Assembly (NCBI RefSeq): GCF_002744175.1
Contig: NZ_NKHF01000100.1
Location: 1-60,476, forward strand
Length of the DNA stretch: 60,476 nucleotides
Origin: Pseudoalteromonas piscicida
Lineage (GTDB): Bacteria; Pseudomonadota; Gammaproteobacteria; Enterobacterales; Alteromonadaceae
Direction: 5' to 3'
Shown here: one piece after another, positions 17,228 through 26,547 of the stretch
Position numbering within the stretch: the stretch's first letter is position 1
Layout of the letters: the number at the start of each line of letters is the position of its first letter
The notes under the pieces: generated by a model
What the model was told of the DNA's origin: nothing
Seen by the model: only the letters and a program-made list of their open reading frames with translations
Databases searched by the model: none
Translations under genes and position numbers: made by a program

Positions 17228-17828
17228 ACCTGTTCTGCGAGGCTTTGAGCATGTAAAGCGTTTTTGGGATTCTGGACGAGCCAAAGTTGTCGCGAAAGTA
17301 CTTCCTGGGGAGTTTTATGTGTCTAAGCAGGATGAACTAATCTCGACGGTGCTTGGTTCATGTATTGCCGCTTGTGTATATGACGAGAAGCTAGGAATTG
17401 GCGGAATGAATCATTTTATGTTGCCAGGCGCCAAGGCATTAAGAGAGGTACATGCTGATGACCTAAATTGTCGATATGGCAACTGGGCGATGGAGTATCT
17501 TATTAACGAAGTAATAAAAAATGGCGCTTCAAGAACCAACCTAAAAATAAAACTGTTTGGTGGTGGGAAAATTATTAGCTCCATGACGGATATTGGAGAT
17601 GGGAATATTAGGTTTGCACAAGCTTATGTTGAAGAAGAGAGCTTAAACCTCATCTCTCAGGATGTGGGAGGACCTTGGCCCAGAAAAGTGGTTTTTCACC
17701 CACAAAGCGGCAAAGCACAGGTGAAAAAATTACGGACTATGCACAATAATACGATTGAACAGCGTGAAGTGCGTTACTTACATGATATTGAAGCTCAAGA
17801 TAACAAGACGGATATTGAGCTGTTTTAG
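17214..17828 (+). CDS. cheD: Chemoreceptor glutamine deamidase CheD
   Basis: CheD deamidates receptor glutamines and can interact with chemotaxis phosphatases. The 204-residue protein has the catalytic Cys in STVLGSCIAACVYD and the catalytic His in GGMNHFMLPG, followed by the conserved LKIKLFGGGKII region. The frame is intact. It overlaps cheR and is followed by cheB after nine bases. Confidence 0.93.
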   Translation: MKEFRPVLRGFEHVKRFWDSGRAKVVAKVLPGEFYVSKQDELISTVLGSCIAACVYDEKLGIGGMNHFMLPGAKALREVHADDLNCRYGNWAMEYLINEVIKNGASRTNLKIKLFGGGKIISSMTDIGDGNIRFAQAYVEEESLNLISQDVGGPWPRKVVFHPQSGKAQVKKLRTMHNNTIEQREVRYLHDIEAQDNKTDIELF

Positions 17829-17837
17829 GGGTGAAAT

Positions 17838-18865
17838 ATGATCAAGGTTCTGATTGTCGATGACTCACCGCTAATTCGTGGGTTGCTAAAAGAAATACTA
17901 AGTCAGGCAGAAGGTATTGAGGTTGTTGGCACTGCGGAAGATCCCTATGAAGCGAGGGAGTTAATTAAATCAACTTCACCAGATGTGCTTACGCTAGACA
18001 TTGAAATGCCAAAAATGAATGGCATCAGCTTTTTGAAAAATTTAATGCGTTTACGACCGATGCCAGTAGTTATGATTTCAACTCTAACACAAGAAGGGTC
18101 GCCAGCTACGATAGAGGCATTGGAACTTGGTGCGGTTGACTTTATTTCCAAACCCACAAGCAATGTTGCCGATAAGCTGATGTCCTATTCCGATATTTTG
18201 GTAAAAAAAATAAGGGTGGCAGCTAAGGCGAGAGTACGCTCATTCAAAGCGCCAAAGCAAGATAGTGAGATTGAAATTGGTACAAAGTTTACATTCTCGC
18301 GACAAACAATTTTAGCAATAGGCGCCTCGACTGGTGGCACCGAAGCCATCCGTGAGGTGCTGATGCGCCTGCCGACTCATGCTCCCCCAGTTGTTATTAC
18401 CCAACATATTCCGCCAGTGTTCAGTACATCGTTTGCACAAAGGATGGATCGGACTTGCGCGGTAGCGGTGAAAGAAGCGGATGATGGGGATGTGTTAAAA
18501 CCGGGCCATGTTTTTATTGCACCTGGAGATAAACACCTAAAGGTGGCGAGCACGGCAAATGGATATGTGTGTCGTCTTGATGACACTGATCCTGTGAATC
18601 GTCATAAACCTTCCGTTGAAGTGTTATTTAACTCCTTAGTTCCCATGGGAAAACATGTGTGTGCTGTCATGCTCACCGGCATGGGCAGCGATGGGGCAAA
18701 GCTATGTTAGCGCTGAAATTAGCGGGGGCTAGAACATTCGCGCAAGATGAGTTGAGTTGTGTGGTTTGGGGAATGCCAAGAGCCGCGCATGAGTTAGGGG
18801 CTGTACAGGCTTTGGTACCACTGAGCAAGGTAACCGAAACAATGCTCAGTGCAATAAAAAAGTAA
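17838..18865 (+). pseudogene. cheB: Chemotaxis methylesterase CheB, frameshifted near the 3' end
   Basis: The protein has a receiver domain with D8/D9 and phosphoacceptor D54, a linker and a methylesterase domain with catalytic S164 (GASTGG), H190 (TQHIPP) and D285 (GMGSDGA). Right after the catalytic Asp the frame is lost: GATGGGGCAAAGCTATG gives DGAKLC-stop at 18710. One extra A in the A-run at 18698-18700 would restore DGAKAMLALKLAGA and the normal C terminus to 18865 (342 residues). The encoded fragment keeps the triad but lacks about 50 residues of the catalytic domain, so it would probably misfold. The downstream frame is otherwise intact, so the lesion is recent or a sequencing error. 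Confidence 0.88.
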
Positions 18866-18907
18866 CTTCAATAAAAACGTTAAGAAGTGAGGTGTGATTT
18901 GACTGTC

Positions 18908-19096
18908 TTATACCAATTGAAATCAGTTTCCAATCAATTTGAAGGGTGAAATACCATATTAGCATTGTTAAAAATTGTTCATTTAGAATAACTAAATAGC
19001 AAAATTTTTGCCTTGCTACTAACGCAATAGTAAGGGATAACAGCTGCTAGAGAACAAGCTGCTATCCCGAGTTTAGGTTACTTAATACCATGGGTA
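18908..19096. repeat. Dispersed intergenic repeat B, copy 2
   Basis: The segment 18964-19019 matches 1031-1086 (see copy 1). It begins near ATACCAATTG (18911-18920), a motif met again in reverse as CAATTGGTATT near 27896. The 18866-19096 gap between cheB and the minus-strand deacetylase contains no gene. The outer limits are uncertain. Confidence 0.6.
19034..19068. other. Hairpin in repeat B
   Basis: GGGATAACAGCT (19034-19045) pairs with AGCTGCTATCCC (19057-19068) with one mismatch and an 11-base loop. No T-tract follows on the plus strand. The sequence after it (GAGTTTAGGTTA) resembles the GAGCTCAGGTTA end of the MITE-like family, so the region may be a composite of repeats. Confidence 0.5.
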
Positions 19097-20140
19097 TTAC
19101 TTCACAATAACCCAAGGCTGAGAAAACCAATAGTAACGTCCCGCATCTTTTATGGATGGCGCGGTACAATTATATCGCGAGCGTCCCAGTGTAAGTGCTT
19201 TTGGAGTTTGGATCCGAACTCTATTTTCAGATTGCCACTCCAGCTCAGCCTGACCAACACCTGAGACATAGCAAGTAAATTGACTGGTGTGAAAATCTTT
19301 ATTTTCAAACTCTAAGGTTATTTCAGGCTGCTTATTCTCAGTTACGCTGTCCTGATACACCAGATTCTGTAGCTGGAACGCTTTGGTATCCAATTTTGTT
19401 TTCAATGTTTCTAAATTGCTATAAATACCAGAGGCAGGAAAGCGCGCAACGCGTGAAAAGTCTGAGGTGATCCCCACGGCACCAGAGTGTTGCCCAATGC
19501 CGATTAAACCTAATTCCGTCACTAACTTTTGCAGCGCTTGATTAAACTCACCGTAAGGATAAGCAAGATAAGGATAGTCATGGCCAATCTCTGCTTTAAT
19601 ACGCTGTTGTGACCACGTGATATCATGTGTAATACGCGCTCGCCATTGTGCTTCGGATTCACCATCTAGCTTTCGATGCAAGTAATCATGTTTGGCGCTA
19701 TGGTTCGCGATGGTAGCGCCTCGCTCTGCCAGCTTTTTCAGTTCATCCCAAGTCATCACATAGCTTTTTTTCTCATCGATAAGCTGCGGATTAACAAAAA
19801 TAGTGTAGGGGAAGCCAAACTCCTGTAAGAGAGGGGCAGCAGCAGTGATATTATTGTCATAACCATCATCAAAAGTAATTGCTAACGTTTTGGCGGGCAG
19901 TGACTTTCCCGATTGTAGGCGAGTTAATAGTTGTGGTAATGGGATCACGGTATAGCCATTTTTTTTAATATAGCTAAGGTGTGATTTGAAGGTTTCTTCA
20001 CTAACACTAGTGACCGCCGGCAGTTTCTCACTGACGTGATGATACTGTAAGATGACCGCACTCCAACTATTTGCAGAGAACAGGGCCAAGCCTAAAATAA
20101 TATGCTGTATCAATTTCTTAAATGCCATAAAGCGCAACAT
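19097..20140 (-). CDS. Polysaccharide deacetylase family protein
   Basis: A 347-residue NodB-type carbohydrate esterase, probably exported (hydrophobic N terminus ending near SANSWSA). It has the metal/catalytic motif TFDDGYD (about 90) and the HSAKH motif (about 145) with the two metal-binding histidines. After the NodB domain comes a C-terminal region of about 90 residues with two Cys, possibly a small beta domain. The substrate is unknown; PgaB-like or other exopolysaccharides are possible. AAGAGG lies five bases before the ATG at 20140, which supports that start over the one at 20128. The 5' end overlaps the divergent dinF. Confidence 0.85.
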   Translation of the reverse strand: MLRFMAFKKLIQHIILGLALFSANSWSAVILQYHHVSEKLPAVTSVSEETFKSHLSYIKKNGYTVIPLPQLLTRLQSGKSLPAKTLAITFDDGYDNNITAAAPLLQEFGFPYTIFVNPQLIDEKKSYVMTWDELKKLAERGATIANHSAKHDYLHRKLDGESEAQWRARITHDITWSQQRIKAEIGHDYPYLAYPYGEFNQALQKLVTELGLIGIGQHSGAVGITSDFSRVARFPASGIYSNLETLKTKLDTKAFQLQNLVYQDSVTENKQPEITLEFENKDFHTSQFTCYVSGVGQAELEWQSENRVRIQTPKALTLGRSRYNCTAPSIKDAGRYYWFSQPWVIVK

Positions 20141-21436
20141 CTGAGCCTCTTACTACTTGCAGGTCCGATGATATTATCAAATATTACGGTCCCACTGTTA
20201 GGATTAGTCGACACAGCTGTTATTGGTCATATGGATGATGCACACTTCTTGGCTGGGATCGCACTGGGCTCAAGCTCTATTTCAGTATTATTTTGGCTCG
20301 CCAGCTTTTTACGAATGAGCACTACAGGTGTGATTGCGCAATCCAGTGGCCAGCAAGATCACGACAAGTTAGTGCGCTCATTGTATACCAGCATGCTTAT
20401 TGCGTTAATTTTTGCACTAAGCTTGATTGTCTTGTCTCCATTTTTACTCAATGTGATTGCCTCATTGTCGAATGCCTCTCATGAAGTATTTGAGCAAGCC
20501 AAACTATACTTTCAAATCCGGGTATTTAGCGCACCCGCTGCGATGCTAAATTTGGTGTTACTGGGTTTTATGCTCGGTATGCATTATGGCCGTGGGCCAT
20601 TCTACTTAGTGTTATTCACAAATATAGTAAATATAGCCTTGGATGTTTTATTCGTTATTGGATTCGAGTGGGGCGTAGCAGGGGCCGCTTGGGCATCCTT
20701 AATGGCAGACTATGCGGCGCTGGGTTTATCGATATTTTTATGTATGGGGGTTGCGAGAAAGCACGGAATCACACTAGAGTTTTGTCTACCTGAACGAGCT
20801 CATTGGCTCAGTCTATTGACGCTGAATCGAGACATCTTTATCCGTTCATTGATCTTGCAGTTGTGTTTTAGCTTTATGACCTTTTATGGCGCCCGACTTG
20901 GAGAAATCACGTTGGCTGCAAATGCTGTATTGCTCAACTTCTTAATGTTAGTGAGTTTTGCAATGGACGGAATTGCCTATGCGGCAGAAGCAAAAGTAGG
21001 AAAATCAAAGGGGCAAGCCTCGTTAACTCAACTACAGCTTTGGGTAAAAGTGAGCCTGTTTTGGGGGGCGGTATTTGCACTGTTCTACAGTCTTACTTTT
21101 TATGTTGCTGGTGGCTGGATCATCGGTTTGTTAACCAGTATTCCAGAGGTGATTACGTTAGCAGGTGTTTACTTACCTTGGCTTGTTGCTTTGCCGCTGA
21201 TTGCCATGAGTTGCTTTTTATTTGATGGTGTCTTTGTCGGATTAACTCGTGCTAAAGAAATGCGAAACAGCATGCTGGTTTCAGCACTGATTGGGTTTTT
21301 TCTACCATTCTTACTCGCACAATCATTGGGTAATCACGCGCTTTGGTTTGCGATGAGCTGCTTTATGGGGTTACGGGGAGTAACGCTAGCTTACCAGTAT
21401 TATCAGCTATCTCGTCGCGGAGCGCTGCTGGATTAG
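20102..21436 (+). CDS. dinF: MATE-family transporter of the DinF group
   Basis: A 444-residue multidrug/toxic-compound extrusion transporter with about twelve membrane helices. The first helix carries AGPMILSNITVPLLGLVDTAVIGH, cut here into the motifs AGPMILSN and LVDTAVIGH typical of DinF. In E. coli dinF lies behind lexA and is SOS-induced; here it is 20 kb from lexA and no CTGT-N8-ACAG box is seen upstream. The start at 20102 overlaps the deacetylase by 39 bp and has no clear Shine-Dalgarno, so the true start could be slightly downstream. Substrates are unknown. Confidence 0.88.
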   Translation: MLYQFLKCHKAQHLSLLLLAGPMILSNITVPLLGLVDTAVIGHMDDAHFLAGIALGSSSISVLFWLASFLRMSTTGVIAQSSGQQDHDKLVRSLYTSMLIALIFALSLIVLSPFLLNVIASLSNASHEVFEQAKLYFQIRVFSAPAAMLNLVLLGFMLGMHYGRGPFYLVLFTNIVNIALDVLFVIGFEWGVAGAAWASLMADYAALGLSIFLCMGVARKHGITLEFCLPERAHWLSLLTLNRDIFIRSLILQLCFSFMTFYGARLGEITLAANAVLLNFLMLVSFAMDGIAYAAEAKVGKSKGQASLTQLQLWVKVSLFWGAVFALFYSLTFYVAGGWIIGLLTSIPEVITLAGVYLPWLVALPLIAMSCFLFDGVFVGLTRAKEMRNSMLVSALIGFFLPFLLAQSLGNHALWFAMSCFMGLRGVTLAYQYYQLSRRGALLD

Positions 21437-21711
21437 GCAAAAGGATCATTGTCTTTTAGTGTTTGATGACGCTTTTCTCGCGCTTCTAAGACCTGAGAAA
21501 AACGGTTGGCGAAAATGCCAATATAACCGTAGAAAGCGCAGCAAAGGCCGGGAAGTAGCAGTATTAAACCGACTATCTGAAAACGGTGGTCTTGATAATA
21601 ACCAAGTGCAATAAAGATAGCGGCAACAATAACGAGACAAAGACCTGCAAGAAAGAATTTGAGGCTGCGCTTAGGGTGAGACCCTAAGCGATAAATGAGG
21701 GTTTTGCTCAT
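21433..21711 (-). CDS. Small membrane protein of unknown function
   Basis: A 92-residue protein with two hydrophobic helices (about 18-38 and 46-66), a basic N terminus and a charged C-terminal tail that could form a short coiled coil. I do not recognise the family. It overlaps the nfuA stop by one base (TAATG on the minus strand), so it is probably co-transcribed with nfuA, and converges with dinF, overlapping it by 4 bp. Confidence 0.7.
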   Translation of the reverse strand: MSKTLIYRLGSHPKRSLKFFLAGLCLVIVAAIFIALGYYQDHRFQIVGLILLLPGLCCAFYGYIGIFANRFSQVLEAREKRHQTLKDNDPFA

Positions 21712-22285
21712 TAATAGTAAGAGTGCTCGCCGCGTGCGTGCTCCGTGATGTCACGAACACCGCTGATCTCTTCAAACTTGGCAACCATCTCTTTTTCGAT
21801 GCCTTCTTTTAGGGTGACATCGATCATTGAACAACCATTACATCCACCACCAAACTGAAGGACGGCAATACCGTCTTCGGTAATTTCGACTAGGCTCACC
21901 TGACCGCCGTGATTAGCTAGTTGTGGGTTTACTTCGGTGACTAGCATATGCTCGACGCGTCGGCGAGGCTAGCATCTTCACGTAGTCGCTTGGCTTTTGC
22001 GTTAGGTGCTTTGAGTGTTAACTGGCTGCCCATTTTGTCGGTAACGAAGTCGATGTCGGCTTCTTCTAAAAATGGTGCACTTTCTTCGTCGACAATAGCC
22101 TCAAATCCATTGAATGGTAAACGGATATCGCTTTCTTCTACAGCATCTGCTGGGCAATATGACACGCCACACTCAGCTTGAGAAGTGCCAGGGTTAACCA
22201 CGAAAACTCTAATATTGGTGCCGTCAGCCTGATCGGCTAATAGTTTTGCGAAATGGCTTTGGGCAGAATCTGAAATATGGATCAT
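21711..22285 (-). pseudogene. nfuA: NfuA Fe-S biogenesis protein, split by a frameshift
   Basis: NfuA carries and delivers [4Fe-4S] clusters. The first frame (22285 to 21941) is the degenerate A-type domain; the second (21947 to 21711) is the NifU-like domain with the cluster-binding CNGC. In one frame they would give 191 residues, the exact length of E. coli NfuA. The first frame ends LADASSIC-stop where LADRVEHMLV is expected. One base is missing between 21959 and 21960 (CGCG-GT on the plus strand expected, CGCGT found). Everything else is well conserved, so this is either a very recent lesion, a split gene made by two overlapping frames, or a sequencing error. Confidence 0.88.
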
Positions 22286-22430
22286 AATTCGCTCTATACT
22301 TGACTAAATTACTCGGTTAATACGTATCATACTCTCCTCATCGTGTTGTCGCTAGTGTTCAGCGTAAAAATTTGGCAATCGAAGATAGGCTTGTTAGCTT
22401 GAAAAGTAATCGGAATTAAAGGAAATTACC

Positions 22431-24956
22431 ATGCGGTTGATCAGCTGTATTATCTTGCTCTTGAGCTTTGGCTTACAGGCAAAGCCCATCGATTATTATT
22501 TTGGTGATGAGGTAAAATTTGACCCAACCATTACTACTCCAAAGCAAGCGTTTGGATATGAAGTTGGGCAGTGGCACTTGCGTCATGATCAAATAGTTCA
22601 ATATTTACAAACATTAGCAAATGAAAGCCCAAGGCTCAGCATTGAGACGATTGGCTATAGCCACGAACAACGTCCGTTGTTGTTACTTAAGGCCAGCTCG
22701 CCACAAAACCAGCAAAATCTGGCGAGTATTCAGCAGGCTCATCTTTCCTCATTGAGCGATGACTCGAGTCGTACCACGCAGCCGGTTGTGATGTGGATGG
22801 GTTACAGTGTGCATGGCAATGAGTCGTCTGGAAGTAATGCCGCGGTATTAATCGCGTACTATTTAGCTGCTGCACAAGGTGAGTTTGTCACTGAGTTACT
22901 TGAGAACGCCGTTGTTCTATTAGATCCTGCCTTAAACCCTGATGGCTTGTCTCGTTTCGCGACTTGGGCCAATAGTAATAAAAGTCTTTCACCATCTAGC
23001 GATCCTGCACACCGCGAACATACTGAGTCTTGGCCTTCGAGCCGCACCAATCACTATTGGTTCGACTTAAATCGCGATTGGCTACTGTTACAACACCCTG
23101 AATCGAAAGCCCGTATTCAAGCTTTCCATAACTGGAAACCAAATGTACTAACCGATTTTCATGAAATGGGGCCCAATAGTACTTACTTCTTTCAACCAGG
23201 GATCCCGTCTAGAACACACCCAATCACGCCGTTGAAGAATGTAGAATTAACGAATGAAATAGGTAAGTTTCATGCAAAAGCTTTAGATGCACAGGGGAAG
23301 CTATATTTTACGCAAGAAAGCTTTGACGATTTTTACTATGGCAAAGGGTCAACGTATCCAGACGTTAACGGTGCGGTTGGGATATTGTTTGAGCAGGCTA
23401 GTAGTCGCGGACACGCGCAAGAAACCCAATATGGAGTACTGAGCTTTCCAGAAACCATTAAAAATCAGGTAACCACCAGTTTATCGACGTTTCAAGCGGG
23501 TGTATCACATAAACAGGCTCTGCTTGAGTATCAGCAGCAGTTTTACCAACAAGCATCCACACTGGCAAGTAAAGACGAAATCAATGGTTATGTTGTTGCT
23601 AAGGGCGAAGACAGCTATCGCTTTACAGCATTTATCGATTTATTGAAACAACACCATATCGAAGTAAAGTACCTTGCGAAGGACAAAGAAGTTGATAATA
23701 GAAACTATCAGCAAGGAGATTTGTATATTCCCTTGGCACAGCCTCAATATCGACTCATTAAGGCGTTGTTTAGTACTCAAACCCACTTTAAAGACAATAC
23801 CTTCTATGATGTCTCTGGGTGGACGATGCCTTATGCTTACGACCTTGATTTTGCTGCATTAACAAGTGATTGGGGGCTGAAGCTAAGCAATGATAACCAG
23901 ATTGATAAACCACCCCTTGCGCCAGTTGCGGGGAGTTATGCCTACACGGTAAGTTGGCATCATTATTTGGCTCCACAATTGGCGAATCGCTTATTGCAGG
24001 CTGGTGTAAAGGTGGCCGCAGCGATGTCGCCATTCTCAGCAGTAACTACTGCAGGCAGCCAAGATTTTCAAGCGGGCACGCTGGTGATTGCCAGTGGCAT
24101 CCAACAACAAGATGACTGGTACAGTCAACTAGAAACGATTGCAGGTGAGCTTGGGCTTTCTGTATATAGTGTGACAACAGGACTAACAGCAAGTGGCGTA
24201 GATTTGGGCTCAAGACAAATGCTGCAATTGCAAAAGCCTGAAGTACTGATCCTTGGCGGCGCAGGTGTAAGCCAATATGAAGTCGGAGAGCTTTGGTATC
24301 ACCTAGATAGACATTTGATGCTAGCCCCGTCCATTGTAGAAAAACATCATATCGGCAGACTCGATTTATCACGTTATAGCCATATCCTACTCGCAGATGG
24401 AAAGTACAATGATCTCAGTGATAAAGCAAAATCTAAAATCCTCGCATGGGTTGCTAAAGGTGGCGTAATTTGGGGGCAAAAGCGCGGTGCGCAGTGGTTG
24501 ATTGAACAGCAATTGTTAGATGCAGAAATGGTGTCGAGTAAAGAAATGCGTGAGTTGTTTGAAACCAAAAATCTCACCTTTGCAGACCAAGATAGACTGT
24601 CTGCAAGACAGCGTATTGCTGGTGCTATTTTTGATGCGCGACTCGACCTCAGTCATCCGCTTTCTTTTGGGTTTGAAAATAGTGAGTTACCCGTATTTAA
24701 AAATAGTACTTGGGTAATGCATCGTGCTGATAAGCCTTTTGTCGAATCATTAGCATACACTAAAGCGCCTTTGTTATCTGGCTATGCAGATGCCATTAAT
24801 GTTCAGCAAATAGCCGGCTCTTCTGCGCTTATCGCATCAAAAGCAGGGCGAGGAGTCGCGGTTGGTATGACGGATAATCCGGTATTTCGTGGCTTTTGGT
24901 ATGGCTCCAGTAGGTTATTAAATAATGCTCTATTTTTTGCGCAAGGTATAAGGTAG
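22431..24956 (+). CDS. Secreted M14-family metallopeptidase
   Basis: An 841-residue zinc carboxypeptidase-like protein with a signal peptide (cleavage near FGLQAK). The catalytic domain shows the Zn ligands HGNE (about 125) and the third His in TDFHEMGPN, as well as the DLNRDW substrate-binding motif. The C-terminal 450 residues contain a second domain resembling a class I glutamine amidotransferase-like fold (VLILGGAG, ILLADGKY), common in this large family. Probably periplasmic or secreted, degrading peptides. AAGGAAAT precedes the ATG. It stands alone between nfuA and the convergent comF. Confidence 0.88.
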   Translation: MRLISCIILLLSFGLQAKPIDYYFGDEVKFDPTITTPKQAFGYEVGQWHLRHDQIVQYLQTLANESPRLSIETIGYSHEQRPLLLLKASSPQNQQNLASIQQAHLSSLSDDSSRTTQPVVMWMGYSVHGNESSGSNAAVLIAYYLAAAQGEFVTELLENAVVLLDPALNPDGLSRFATWANSNKSLSPSSDPAHREHTESWPSSRTNHYWFDLNRDWLLLQHPESKARIQAFHNWKPNVLTDFHEMGPNSTYFFQPGIPSRTHPITPLKNVELTNEIGKFHAKALDAQGKLYFTQESFDDFYYGKGSTYPDVNGAVGILFEQASSRGHAQETQYGVLSFPETIKNQVTTSLSTFQAGVSHKQALLEYQQQFYQQASTLASKDEINGYVVAKGEDSYRFTAFIDLLKQHHIEVKYLAKDKEVDNRNYQQGDLYIPLAQPQYRLIKALFSTQTHFKDNTFYDVSGWTMPYAYDLDFAALTSDWGLKLSNDNQIDKPPLAPVAGSYAYTVSWHHYLAPQLANRLLQAGVKVAAAMSPFSAVTTAGSQDFQAGTLVIASGIQQQDDWYSQLETIAGELGLSVYSVTTGLTASGVDLGSRQMLQLQKPEVLILGGAGVSQYEVGELWYHLDRHLMLAPSIVEKHHIGRLDLSRYSHILLADGKYNDLSDKAKSKILAWVAKGGVIWGQKRGAQWLIEQQLLDAEMVSSKEMRELFETKNLTFADQDRLSARQRIAGAIFDARLDLSHPLSFGFENSELPVFKNSTWVMHRADKPFVESLAYTKAPLLSGYADAINVQQIAGSSALIASKAGRGVAVGMTDNPVFRGFWYGSSRLLNNALFFAQGIR

Positions 24957-24973
24957 ATGTAGCGCGTTAGCCG

Positions 24974-25645
24974 TTAAGCATCAAATGGTGTGAGGCCAAT
25001 ACTCATGGCCCACACCGCATTCGCCCCACTTGCTTTACAGGCTTTTGCCGCAGCATCCATTGTGGCACCTGTGGTGATCACATCTTCAAGTAACAGAATA
25101 TTTTTACCCGCTACGGTCGGTTTGGCCGAGAATGCATTACGCAAATTCAGTTTACGTTGGGCTTTGCTGAGTGCTGATTGTGCTCGTGTTTTTCTGTTTC
25201 TGGTGAGTATCGTTGGGTTCAGTGGTAGCCCTCGCCAGATCTGCTCTACCTGATTATAGCCTCTTTGTATCAAGCGGTGTTGGTGTAAGGGTAAGCAACA
25301 AATAATATCTACTGGGAACGCACTTTCCCTATCAAAGCGTCGCCACAGGTGATGTGCCAATACATTCAAGGCACATAGATGTGCTCTACTATGATGGAAC
25401 TTAACGCTTTGGATCCAGTGTGACATGGGAGGACGATACCAACTCACCGCACTTAATCCATCGCACTGAGCTAGGTTTACCATGCGTTGAATGTTCGGGT
25501 AGGTAAGTAGATTTATCTCTTGTTCGGCAAAATCCAAACATGTAGGCATGCAATAGTCGCAAAGTAATGCCAGTGATGTTGTTTGCTCACAACACACACA
25601 AGGTTGGATCCAATTGCAGATTTTCAGTCGGTCTAGTTGAATCAT
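24974..25645 (-). CDS. ComF/GntX family phosphoribosyltransferase-like protein
   Basis: A 223-residue protein of the ComF family. A Cys-rich zinc finger (CVCC and CDYC) lies within the first 45 residues. The C-terminal type I phosphoribosyltransferase fold has the PRPP motif LLLEDVITTGAT. ComF proteins take part in DNA uptake in some bacteria; E. coli GntX is of similar size. The frame is open up to 25729, which would overlap bioH. I chose the ATG at 25645 (MIQLDRLK) because it gives the usual length and a purine-rich stretch precedes it; 25672 is an alternative. Confidence 0.85.
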   Translation of the reverse strand: MIQLDRLKICNWIQPCVCCEQTTSLALLCDYCMPTCLDFAEQEINLLTYPNIQRMVNLAQCDGLSAVSWYRPPMSHWIQSVKFHHSRAHLCALNVLAHHLWRRFDRESAFPVDIICCLPLHQHRLIQRGYNQVEQIWRGLPLNPTILTRNRKTRAQSALSKAQRKLNLRNAFSAKPTVAGKNILLLEDVITTGATMDAAAKACKASGANAVWAMSIGLTPFDA

Positions 25646-25702
25646 TGCTTTCCATCCCGGGTTAGCTATCATGGCGACAAGTTTGGTATAGAGATCCGAT
25701 AA

Positions 25703-26440
25703 ATGCAAAATGAAGTTGTACTTCTCCACGGTTGGGGAATGAACAAGGCGGTATGGCAGTTATGTGAAGAAGCCCTTACAACAACATACCCAGCAATGAT
25801 AAAAGCGATAAATTTACCGGGATTTGGTGGGGCGTCGAGCGCCGATGGCGACTATTTAATTGCCAATAATGCCGCATTGATAGCGCAGCAGTTAGCGCCT
25901 CAAAGTATTGTTATTGGTTGGTCTTTAGGCGGTCTATTCGCCTTGCACTTAGCCAAACACTTTCCAGATAAAGTCAGTAAAGTGATATTAGTCGCGTCGA
26001 CGCCATATTTTTGTGAGCAGCATGACTGGCCCGGTATCGCGCCAAACGTTTTAAAGAATTTTGCAACACAGCTTCAAACTAATAGTGCTAAAACCATAGA
26101 GCGTTTTTTGGCGATTCAAGCGATGGGCAGTGAACATGCTCGAGAAGACATAAAACAACTGCGGGCATTATTAGCACAGCTACCTGCAGCTGAAAGTAAA
26201 GCACTGGCTGGTGGCCTCACGATATTAGAGTCGGCAGATTTGCGTGCTGAGTTTGCACAGCTAACACAGCCTGTTGCTGGCGTATTTGGGCGATTAGACT
26301 CCTTGGTTCCCATCGCCGCCATGGAAAAAATACAGGCGTTAAACCCAAATTTTAAAGCGTATACCCTTACTAAAGCCTCTCATGCACCTTTTATTTCTCA
26401 TAAAGATGAATTTTTATCCCTCCTTAAATCAATTATTTAG
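25703..26440 (+). CDS. bioH: Pimeloyl-[acyl-carrier protein] methyl ester esterase BioH
   Basis: Alpha/beta hydrolase that removes the methyl group from pimeloyl-ACP methyl ester in biotin synthesis. The 245-residue protein has the oxyanion motif LLHGWGMN, the nucleophile elbow GWSLGG, the catalytic Asp in FGRLDSLVP and the catalytic His in ASHAPF. Its divergent pairing with a comF/gntX-type gene is the arrangement found in E. coli. It is followed by a strong terminator. Confidence 0.93.
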   Translation: MQNEVVLLHGWGMNKAVWQLCEEALTTTYPAMIKAINLPGFGGASSADGDYLIANNAALIAQQLAPQSIVIGWSLGGLFALHLAKHFPDKVSKVILVASTPYFCEQHDWPGIAPNVLKNFATQLQTNSAKTIERFLAIQAMGSEHAREDIKQLRALLAQLPAAESKALAGGLTILESADLRAEFAQLTQPVAGVFGRLDSLVPIAAMEKIQALNPNFKAYTLTKASHAPFISHKDEFLSLLKSII

Positions 26441-26457
26441 TTTATAGAAATAATGAG

Positions 26458-26480
26458 GCGGCAAAAAATTGCCGCTTTTA
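26458..26480 (+). terminator. Rho-independent terminator after bioH
   Basis: GCGGCAA (26458-26464) pairs with TTGCCGC (26469-26475), followed by TTTTACTTTCTTTT. Confidence 0.85.
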
Positions 26481-26547
26481 CTTTCTTTTGTTGATATTTT
26501 GCGCAATAATTAGTCAGTAAGAAAAGGTTTATCTAATAGGTGTGACT

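Noticed and set aside
20040..20101. CTGT near 20045 as a LexA box for dinF
   Set aside because: No ACAG half site follows at the right distance.
21948..22181. Plus-strand 77-codon frame
   Set aside because: It is antisense to the nfuA A-type domain and has a shadow-frame composition.
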